A DNA stretch of 64,000 nt, from assembly GCA_006503475.1 (NCBI GenBank), contig RSEH01000111.1:62001-126000 (forward strand), given 5' to 3'. This stretch comes from Stentor roeselii (taxonomy: Eukaryota > Ciliophora > Heterotrichea > Heterotrichida > Stentoridae). Positions 41,401 through 48,717 of this stretch are shown here, piece after piece. The notes below the pieces were generated by a model, which searched no databases, was not told the origin of the DNA, and worked only from the letters and a program-made list of their open reading frames with translations. A program made the translations under genes and the position numbers. How positions within the stretch are numbered: position 1 is the first letter of the stretch; each line of letters starts with the position of its first letter.

Positions 41401-42057
41401 TCTTCAATGTCTGAAATTTTTTACTTGTGCGTTTGTTGTTTGGTCTTGGTAAGTTTTAATTAGTTCTTTCTTGTTTTTTGCTTCTTGATCAATGTTTATT
41501 TTATAAGAAAAATGACTTACCCGGTTACGAGATCTGAACTTGCTGAAAGACATCCTTATTTTTCATGTATATTAGAAGAATTTAACTGCACTGATTCAGA
41601 TAAATGTTTGTATTACTTGATTTTCACTGCTCGTAGAATGGTTTTATCAGTTTTTATCATTTATAGTAATGGAATCTTTCAACTCACTGTTGGAGTTTCC
41701 TTCTGTTTCATGGTACTTTTTATTTAGAATTTATTTTATTTACTCAAAACTCAACCTTTTCTTGATAAAAAAGAAAATTATATAATGTGTATTAATGAAG
41801 TTCTCCTACTCTTCTTTTATTTGGACTTGATTATGGCTCAAATTGAAATTTTTTATCATTCTGAAACAATTTCTGCTATTAATATGAAAATTGTGCTTGC
41901 AACATTAGGATTAAATATTTTTGTGAATACAATCAAGAGCATCTTTAGCATTGCTATTAAGATTAAGCTTAAATTAATTCGAAGATTCACGAAGGTCATA
42001 CCTATTGAAAATTTAACTTCAACCACCAAGAATCCGTCAATGACTAAAATAGATTAA
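35488..42057 (+). CDS. Large Cys-rich surface protein with laminin-G-like domains and C-terminal membrane helices
   Basis: Three exons with 15-nt introns at 41449-41463 and 41713-41727 give 2179 residues. A signal peptide (MLVILISSLLVQA) starts it. Four concanavalin/laminin-G-like units each open with an Arg-Gly-aromatic strand: RGFYFF near 100, RGYHFN near 391, RGFYFR near 713 and RGLFFP near 1397, each followed by a Trp or Tyr strand such as FSISTWVKV. Between them lie long furin/EGF-like Cys repeats (CHNSCKTCKGPSEIDCLDC and many like it). From about 1860 on come roughly seven hydrophobic helices, and both introns fall in this part. Many Asn-x-Ser/Thr sites suggest glycosylation. It is probably a cell-surface receptor or adhesion protein. 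The ligand is unknown. Confidence 0.8.
41449..41463 (+). other. 15-nt intron 1 in the surface-protein gene
   Basis: GTAAGTTTTAATTAG sits between codons and its own TAG would end the frame. After removal the frame continues FFLVFCFLINVYFIRK, completing a membrane helix. Position 10 is A. Confidence 0.92.
41713..41727 (+). other. 15-nt intron 2 in the surface-protein gene
   Basis: GTACTTTTTATTTAG sits between codons. Its removal joins SFCFM to NLFYLLKTQPF and opens the frame to the TAA at 42057. Position 10 is A. Confidence 0.9.
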
Positions 42058-43331
42058 TAAAATTATTAGTTTTAATTGATAAATGCAATCTTAATGAAAA
42101 ATGAATGATTTAATATTGAAGATACTTCTCATTCAATAATTTTCACAACTAAGAAATGATACTTTTGGGTAGTTTTCTTAACAAAAACTAAGTCAATCGA
42201 CCTGGAAAAGAAATATGAAACGATTCGCATGATCAAACGATTCACTTGGAGTTTAATGAAAGTCAATTCAACTAAAATAAACTCGAATTATTTAGAAATA
42301 TTTTAAAAACCACAAGTTTGATTTATAAGAATGAAAATTAGATTTGAAATTAATTTAAGCGTTAAAACTAACTAATATTTTCAGTAAAGATATTCTTATC
42401 ATTATTTTTTCATATTCAATCATCTATAACAAAGGAACAGAATTAGAAACAGAATGATCCATTTTACAGCAAAAAGCTATAGGGATTCATTTAAAATAAA
42501 AACTGAGACCTTCGCTCAAAAAAAAATATTCCAAACTCAACTTGTAGTGCTCTGAGTTTTTTTAAATAATTTGGATAAAAAAGAAAAAGTTATAAACTAA
42601 TGAAAGTTTTAAAATTTTGTCACTTAATCTAATTTGGTTTGATATTCGAATTTTTAAAATTTAATCTAATCCTGATAGAATAAAATAATTTTCGCCTTAG
42701 AATTATTTAAAAGTCAATTTTAGGAATTTTTAATAACTTTGCCAAGGTGATTCTGATTTATATATTAGCGCTTGCGTTAGCCAGAAGAAATCTGATATTT
42801 GGGTAAATCAATTTTGCATCGAATTATCTGGCATTCACTCAATTTCGATGACTGCGAGCGTAGAGCTATTAACTATATAATTATAATTAATATTAAAAGA
42901 AAGATTTGATGATAATAAGGCTTATAAACAGAAAAAGGCATGATTATACATCAAGTTCGAAAATCTTGAAAAAATTTTAAAAAATAATCTTCTTTCATTT
43001 AATACAAATTATTATTTTTAACTGATAGTCGCTCCTGAAATCTTTTTTATATCTTCGAAAGTATATAATGCTGAAAACTGTGTATTAACTGAATAATTAA
43101 AGAAAAAATATCCATAAAACATTCAAATTATCAAAAAAGGAGTTGATTCAGATTCTTGTTTTCGATTCAAACCGTATCAATCTATAAAAAAAACTTAAAA
43201 TTATAAACAATAGTGATTTGATTGATGCAAAAAACTAAATCTAATATAAACTAAATCAGTTTTCATAAAATCACAAATCATTCATTCATAGAAACTTCTT
43301 CCTAAATAGAATAAAAATATTTCCAGCTATA
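42058..43331. other. A+T-rich gap between convergent genes
   Basis: The flanking genes converge here, so no promoter is required, yet the gap is 1.27 kb. A plus-strand stretch near 42190-42306 is open for about 40 codons (KSIDLEKKYETIRMIKRFTW) without a recognised family. A less A+T-rich patch near 42730-42870 has no convincing frame. It could hold further fossils too decayed to name. Confidence 0.4.
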
Positions 43332-44426
43332 TTAATTAAAAATTTTTTTTATACTATGAATGACTTTCAATGTAGTACTCATGCAACAAACATGACTATC
43401 CAAATCAACTCCAATTTCTTGAAAACAATCCTTACAAAAGTTTCTCTTACAACAAACCTTATGCACCACATTTTCATAAAAAACTTCAAAAAAAGCAATT
43501 TTTTTACAATCAAAGCACCTCAAGTTATGATAAAGCTGATAACATCTCCAGCAGACATAATTAAAAGCTTTCAAGTCCAATGTAAAACAAGAAAAACAAA
43601 CAAAATGTCCACAAATCAACTCCAAACATTTAAAACAACTATTTCTGCAAACAACGCAAATTTGTTGAAAGTTTTTTTCAACTTGAAAATTATTTCTAAC
43701 ACATAAGTCTCGATAGCAAAAACTATTCTTCAAACAGTTCAAGCACCCTTTATGTCCACAAGCAGGAAACACTTGCAAAGATTCATCAAAACCACAGAAC
43801 TCGCAAGATTTCTGTTGTAGTGAAAAGGTGCACTTTGGGCAGGTATCAGGTATTTTCAAACACGATTTGCAGAAAGGATGCCCGCAGGAAAAGATAACAG
43901 TGCAAAGACTACTGCAAAGTAAACAAAAATCCTCTGAATAGCAAATGGGACACTTTTCGTTTTTCAAGCAGTTCAAGCAGATTAAATGTTCGCATTGAAG
44001 GGGCTGGGAAAGGTCTTCATTCAATGATTGGCAGAAATCGCAGATGCAGTCAAATTTTTCAAAATTTTTTGAAGTTCGTGCTTTTGGACTTGAGGAAAAC
44101 TTGTTTTGATTTCTTTTTAAATGAACTTCGAAATTATTGACTGGGTTTATTAGAGATAATTGGTTTTCTGGGAATTCATCAAGAATTTCAAAGTCGCTAC
44201 TTTGAGAATTTTCTTCGGATTGTTTAGGATTTGATTTTTGGGCTGGGAGGTTTAGGGAGGATTTAAAGGTTGATTTGCAGTAAACACATTCGAAGAGTTT
44301 TAGGAAATTACAGCTGGAGATGTGAGATTCGCAGATTTTGTGGTAACCTGAAAGGTTTAAAGCGTATAGACCTTTGTTTTGACATCTCTCAGGACCAAAG
44401 CAGCAGTTTTCATCACAGAAATCCAT
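43332..44426 (-). CDS. Multi-zinc-finger (RING-like) Cys-rich protein
   Basis: A 364-residue protein with about 50 Cys. After an N-terminal Cys cluster and a disordered stretch (residues 70-125) come several treble-clef or RING-like units in a row: CDFCQSL with CEHLICLNCLKNEKCPIC, CLLCSSLC with SCGHPFCKSCLKIPDTCPKC, CEFCGF with ACGHKGCLNCLK, then CVVCRNSC with CGHFVCFSCF. Each has the C-x2-C, C-x-H, C-x2-C order of RING fingers, in at least four copies. Tandem RING-type fingers occur in ubiquitin ligases, so such a role is possible. I cannot name an orthologue. An expanded ciliate-specific family is likely. Confidence 0.72.
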   Translation of the reverse strand: MDFCDENCCFGPERCQNKGLYALNLSGYHKICESHISSCNFLKLFECVYCKSTFKSSLNLPAQKSNPKQSEENSQSSDFEILDEFPENQLSLINPVNNFEVHLKRNQNKFSSSPKARTSKNFEKFDCICDFCQSLNEDLSQPLQCEHLICLNCLKNEKCPICYSEDFCLLCSSLCTVIFSCGHPFCKSCLKIPDTCPKCTFSLQQKSCEFCGFDESLQVFPACGHKGCLNCLKNSFCYRDLCVRNNFQVEKNFQQICVVCRNSCFKCLELICGHFVCFSCFTLDLKAFNYVCWRCYQLYHNLRCFDCKKIAFFEVFYENVVHKVCCKRNFCKDCFQEIGVDLDSHVCCMSTTLKVIHSIKKIFN

Positions 44427-44819
44427 TTTTATAGATGTTTTCCTAATTATATTACCATATAATCAACTAATCTCTTTATATTTTGCTATTCACAGAGAAG
44501 GAAATAGAATACGAGAACTAAATATATAATAAAAGTACTCAAAAGTGTAAAGTATGAAAGAAGGCAGCTCTTAAACCTTCTTTAGGATCTTGTTATACTT
44601 CTTTTAAAAAATTCATTAAATCATATTAGTGTATATTAATTTCAATCAGCCTTATGATCGATTTTCAGGCATTCTTCAAGTCTGAAAAAAGCTGCAATAC
44701 AGGAATAACTTCTTTTTAGTTATAAACATGCAAGTCTAATAAACATCTCACTCTTTTCATGCTAAAAATAGTTCTGTGCCGAATAAAATAATTCAAAAGT
44801 TAACTGTCTAAGTAGCAGC
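44427..44819. other. Gap upstream of the multi-finger gene
   Basis: It should contain the promoter of the minus-strand multi-finger gene that starts at 44426. The right-hand part may hold the decayed 3' end of the Hsp70 relic (minus strand), but no peptide there aligns clearly. Confidence 0.4.
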
Positions 44820-45375
44820 TGTTGAAATCGACCCCCTGATGATCCCTAAATTTTCCTTGATTAAATCGTTCAAAGTCACCACAGATAAATAATCAACAAA
44901 CTCACTTCAAGGCAGGTCCAGCTATCATTTTAGAAAGCCAAAAATGCCATCCGAGTTAAGAACAGGAGTTTGTCAAGAGTGCACCAATCTAGAGATGAAA
45001 ACATTAGGCTTCAACGTTTTTATATAGAAGTGGGCGTCAGGAATTATTATTCTTTTCAAAGGCGAGTTTTTTAATGGGAAATTGTGATATCCTCGACGTT
45101 CCTCCAATCAACACTTGCTGTTATAACTTCTCAATGAAATTACCGTTAAATATGTAGATCTTCTTAGTTTACTTAGATTTAAGATGATGACTAAGGGACG
45201 AGGCGTGGATTAAAATAAGTAATGCTCACTTTCTGTTAAAGCTACTTTAAAGGTTAACAGTTCTTTGAACCCTGTCCATCAGCTTAATACCGAGTCTATC
45301 GCAAGTCGCTGCTTAAACAGTTAGGCCGCGAGAATTTGAATACTCATCAATAAGTTTGCAAGGGATGTAGAATTG
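44820..45375 (-). pseudogene. Hsp70 (DnaK family) relic
   Basis: The minus strand of this less A+T-rich island reads, in one frame with scattered stops, pieces of Hsp70 in the right order. KLIDEYSNSR (45357 downwards) stands for the KLIDxF region. RLGIKLMDRVQRT stands for RLRxxCExAKRT. VLIGGTSRIS (45114-45085) is close to the signature VLVGGSTRIP. KNVEA and then IGALLTN stand for INPDEAVAxGAA...AAILTG, and GDFERFNQGKF for the GERxxxxDNxxLGKF segment. Spacing agrees with Hsp70 apart from small deletions. At least ten stops occur and no 15-nt intron explains them, so this is a fossil covering part of the nucleotide-binding domain and the start of the substrate-binding domain. Confidence 0.72.
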
Positions 45376-45632
45376 CAGAGTGATTAAAATATTTTAATTA
45401 CTTTATTCCAAGATTTCTTATTACAAGTTAAGCCTATTTTTAAAAGAGTTTATCTTCTGGATAATGAAAATCAAAGCATAAGGAATTAAAGGTTTTTTAT
45501 ATTAGTAGGTTCCCTGGTTGAACTTTCTGAAAAACTTAAACTATCCTCAATTAATTGAAAGTTTCCAAGTCTTCATTACTTAATAAATTTCTTATTCAAA
45601 GGCAAGTAGTTAACATATATATAATAATAAAG

Positions 45633-46091
45633 ATGAATAACCAAGACTCTCAAGAGATCAACTTCAAGCCAAAGCCAAGAAGAAAATCATCAAGTTTTTA
45701 TGAAATACTCTTTTCTTTAACAATTTTCATTTACACTGAATACCTTCTCAAGAACAAAGTCGAATGCACCCCTTCAATGAACGACTGGCTTTCAACTCTT
45801 CTTTCAATATTCGAGGTCCTTCTTCTATGCACGATTATATCAAGATTAGACTTCGGCCAGACAGTTCACAACATTCAAAAAATACTGAAAATTTTAGCAT
45901 ACTTATCTTTTGTATTTTTCTGCTTTTATGGACTTTACAAGTCTTTACTCGACGAAACTTGCAGAACTTTATGGCCGATGGGTTTTTTCTCAGTAGTCGC
46001 GATTTCATCAATTCCTATTCTTTACTTCTTAACACTATCTGGAATGCTTATTTACCTCTTATCAAGCGAGTACTCATCTAAAACTAATTAA
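45633..46091 (+). CDS. Small four-helix membrane protein
   Basis: 152 residues from ATG 45633. The frame extends upstream only from a TTG at 45555, in A+T-rich leader sequence. After a basic, polar N-terminus (NFKPKPRRKSSS) there are four hydrophobic segments: FYEILFSLTIFIYTEYL, WLSTLLSIFEVLLLCTIIS, KILAYLSFVFFCFYGLY and FFSVVAISSIPILYFLTLSG. No family is recognised. The tail (LLSSEYSSKTN) is polar. Positively charged residues before the first helix would place the N-terminus in the cytosol. Confidence 0.6.
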   Translation: MNNQDSQEINFKPKPRRKSSSFYEILFSLTIFIYTEYLLKNKVECTPSMNDWLSTLLSIFEVLLLCTIISRLDFGQTVHNIQKILKILAYLSFVFFCFYGLYKSLLDETCRTLWPMGFFSVVAISSIPILYFLTLSGMLIYLLSSEYSSKTN

Positions 46092-46178
46092 AACTCATCA
46101 ACATTCTCATAACTTTCACTAAACATTCAAATCCCCCAAGTTCCATTCTTCAACTAATTCAAATCCTTATACTTGATA

Positions 46179-46748
46179 ATGAATTCAGAAGAAAAGTCCT
46201 GTTCTAAAAGAAAAAACAATGAAACACTTTCAACTGCGAAGTTGAGATTTGATCAGCTTCTTCAAGCCATGGAAGAAACTCCTCCTCGAAAGAAAACTAA
46301 AAAATCTGAATTGAAAAAAACTACTCCTCAAGACCCTCAGAAATTATTTGAAGAATATTTCATTAACCCCAAGCGCGGTTCTATTGGCTTTGAAATTAAA
46401 TCTAAGTTGACGAGGAAAACATCAGGAAAACGACAGAAAAATAAAAGTAAAGAAAAAGGAAAGAATGGGTCTGATGAAACTGGAGGAGTTATGAAATATA
46501 AGCAGATTTATAAGGAATGTTTGAAGAAGAAACCGGATTATGTGTTGAAAATTAATATTGAAGAGTTTTTTAGAGATTTTACACCTATTCCGGAAAAAAA
46601 TCAGGAGGATAGTGACCCGGAAGGCAAAAATAAATCAGAGAATAAGAAAATTAATGTTTCTTTATTGACTCCAAATGATCATCTTATCAAGATTCCTAAT
46701 AGCTATCGCAGACAGAAGGCGAAAAAACATGAAAAGAAGCTTAATTAA
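46179..46748 (+). CDS. Lysine-rich protein of unknown function
   Basis: 189 residues from ATG 46179, six bases after an upstream TTG in the same frame. The protein is very basic (RKKTKKSELKKTT; KRQKNKSKEKGKN), which suggests the nucleus or nucleic-acid binding. A short conserved-looking piece, MKYKQIYKECLKKKPDYVLK, may be helical. No family is known to me. Its TAA stop lies in the palindrome TTAATTAA (46741-46748), and the convergent HNH gene uses the same eight bases for its own TAA, so the two reading frames overlap by 8 nt. Confidence 0.55.
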   Translation: MNSEEKSCSKRKNNETLSTAKLRFDQLLQAMEETPPRKKTKKSELKKTTPQDPQKLFEEYFINPKRGSIGFEIKSKLTRKTSGKRQKNKSKEKGKNGSDETGGVMKYKQIYKECLKKKPDYVLKINIEEFFRDFTPIPEKNQEDSDPEGKNKSENKKINVSLLTPNDHLIKIPNSYRRQKAKKHEKKLN

Positions 46749-47124
46749 CTTTTTTGGTTTTGATATCTCCGTATGCCATCATTTCCATTAGATCCATTTC
46801 TCGACTACTAAATAATTCGATGATATTATTCTGTTTGAGTTCATCAATACTCATTTTCTTATTGCCTTTTAAACGGTTTAGCCTTGTTTGTAATATTTGA
46901 CAGTTATCAATATCGGTTTTTCCTCCTTTGGAATAAGGGTCTATGTGATCGTATTCATGACATAGAGGGCCCATGCATCCCTTAAGACATTTCAAAACTG
47001 GATTTCCAGCAGCATCGTATCTCCATCTATCAGGATCACGTCCCTCAATTGTTTGAGCTTTATTCCAGCACTTGTTCTTTAGATCATAATCGAAAATTCT
47101 AACTGGTCTATTTTGAGAAGCCAT
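46741..47124 (-). CDS. HNH-endonuclease-fold protein
   Basis: A 127-residue protein. The core reads GRDPDRWRYDAAGNPV, then CLKGCMGPLCHEYDHIDPYS, then KGGKTDIDNCQILQTRLNR: a CxxxC...C zinc site and a DH-x(n)-N-x(n)-N HNH signature. Similar small HNH proteins are found in plants and other protists, and this is a standard ancient eukaryotic type rather than an intron- or mobile-element-bound enzyme. Metal-dependent DNA nicking is the family activity. The host role is not known. DNA repair is one guess, and nothing here ties it to genome rearrangement. It overlaps the convergent lysine-rich gene by 8 nt. Confidence 0.78.
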   Translation of the reverse strand: MASQNRPVRIFDYDLKNKCWNKAQTIEGRDPDRWRYDAAGNPVLKCLKGCMGPLCHEYDHIDPYSKGGKTDIDNCQILQTRLNRLKGNKKMSIDELKQNNIIELFSSREMDLMEMMAYGDIKTKKVN

Positions 47125-47193
47125 AACTAGTGTTTATCATTCTCAAGTAATTAAAATATCAAGCATTCTATTCCATCCACTATTAATAACGTC

Positions 47194-48717
47194 ATGGGAA
47201 ACCTATGCTCAAAAGGTGAGGTAGAAGACTCTCCATCGTTAACAAAAGAGATATCCAAAGAATACAACATAACAATAAAACCAAGTAACTTCGTTAAAGA
47301 AAACAAGGGCTTTTTCTTCGACTATTACGACATCGACGATAAAATTCTTGGCACTGGAGCCTGGGGAGAAGTTCGAAAATGCACAAACAGAGCAACAGGT
47401 CAACTTCGAGTTGTAAAAATCATCAGAAAAGCCCATCTTCCAGAAAACTACATCAAGGACAAGGTCGCCTTTCATGAAGCCAACGTACTCAGAAAGCTTG
47501 ATCACCCGAACCTGTTGAAAATCTTCGAGTTTTTTGAAGACGAATCGTCTTTTTATATTGTTATCGAGTATTTGTCTGGAGGAGACTTGTTTGACTGGAT
47601 CGTTGCTGATGAAGAGTTTTCTGAAGAACAGGCAAAGAAAATTATTTTGCAATTGTTATCTGCTGTGAACTATTTGCATAGTAAAGGAATTGTACATAGA
47701 GATATTAAACCTGAGAATATACTGATTTCTGATAAGAATCTTATGGAAATTAAACTGGTTGACTTTGACACAGCAACAGTCTTCAAAAACACCAACATCA
47801 AACAAATGCTTGGCACTCCTCTCTACATGGCTCCAGAAGTAGTAAAAGGCAAATACAACGAAAAATGTGACATCTGGAGTTGCGGTATAATCCTTCACAT
47901 AATGCTTCGAGGCCATCCACCATACGACGGTTCAGACGACGACATCCTAAAACTACTAAAAACCGTAAAAATAAACTTCTTCGACACCTTCTGGCAGAAA
48001 ATATCTCCAGAAGCCTTAGACCTTCTAGAAAAAATGTTAAACACCAAATACGAGTCTCGAATAAGTGCAGAAGCTGCCTGCGCACACAGCTGGTTTTCAT
48101 CAACTCAAGCAGAGTCCATCTCAGACATAGACTTCATCGAAATCTTAAAAAACATCGAAACATTCAAAACTCAAAGCAAGTTAAAAGAAGCAGTCCACAC
48201 TTTCATCATATCAAAAATCGCAGACCCTTCAATCTTCCGAACAGAAACCGCGATTTTTAACACCCTGGACAAAAATCGCGACGGTTCAATAAACCTGCAG
48301 GAGTTGAAGGACCAGATGATAAAACTGCGAAATATGCCTGAAGAAGAGGCTCAAATGATTGCTGAGATGATTTTTGAAAATGCTGATTCGGATCGAAGTG
48401 GTGTAATTGATTTTACAGAATTTCTCAGGGCGAGTGTTACAAGAAAAAAGGTCTTAACTCGAGCGAATATCGAGAAAGCATTTCGACTTTTTGACCAGGA
48501 CAAGTCAGGGACTATTGAAGTAGAAGAGCTTCGAGCGTGGTTAACTGACGAAAGCACTACAACTGAAGCCTTAGTAAAAGAAATTTTATCAACAGCTGAC
48601 AAGAACGGCGACGGAAAAATCGACATGGAAGAATTCGAGTCTTTACTTTTAGAAAATATCAAAAGAAGGACAAGTTCCCAGGAGTTATGTCCAGTGAAAG
48701 TAGAAATTAATAACTAG
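47194..48717 (+). CDS. Calcium-dependent protein kinase (CDPK)
   Basis: A 507-residue protein. MGNLCSKGE at the start is a strong N-myristoylation site with a palmitoylation Cys, so membrane attachment is expected. Residues 50-308 are a kinase: LGTGAWGEV loop, VVKII Lys, HRDIKPENI near 167, GTPLYMAPEVV. After a junction helix come four EF-hands (DKNRDGSINLQEL, DSDRSGVIDFTEF, DQDKSGTIEVEEL, DKNGDGKIDMEEF), all with good Ca2+ ligands. The Mg2+-binding DFG motif reads DFD (near residue 190), an unusual change in an otherwise intact active site. CDPKs couple Ca2+ to phosphorylation and control motility and secretion in protists. The final TAG overlaps the dynein gene's TAG within CTAG. Confidence 0.93.
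   Translation: MGNLCSKGEVEDSPSLTKEISKEYNITIKPSNFVKENKGFFFDYYDIDDKILGTGAWGEVRKCTNRATGQLRVVKIIRKAHLPENYIKDKVAFHEANVLRKLDHPNLLKIFEFFEDESSFYIVIEYLSGGDLFDWIVADEEFSEEQAKKIILQLLSAVNYLHSKGIVHRDIKPENILISDKNLMEIKLVDFDTATVFKNTNIKQMLGTPLYMAPEVVKGKYNEKCDIWSCGIILHIMLRGHPPYDGSDDDILKLLKTVKINFFDTFWQKISPEALDLLEKMLNTKYESRISAEAACAHSWFSSTQAESISDIDFIEILKNIETFKTQSKLKEAVHTFIISKIADPSIFRTETAIFNTLDKNRDGSINLQELKDQMIKLRNMPEEEAQMIAEMIFENADSDRSGVIDFTEFLRASVTRKKVLTRANIEKAFRLFDQDKSGTIEVEELRAWLTDESTTTEALVKEILSTADKNGDGKIDMEEFESLLLENIKRRTSSQELCPVKVEINN

Noticed and set aside
44940-45180. Plus-strand small frames (such as one starting MPSELRTGVCQECTN) as a live gene
   Set aside because: They are short and lie opposite the Hsp70 relic, which explains the raised coding-like signal better.
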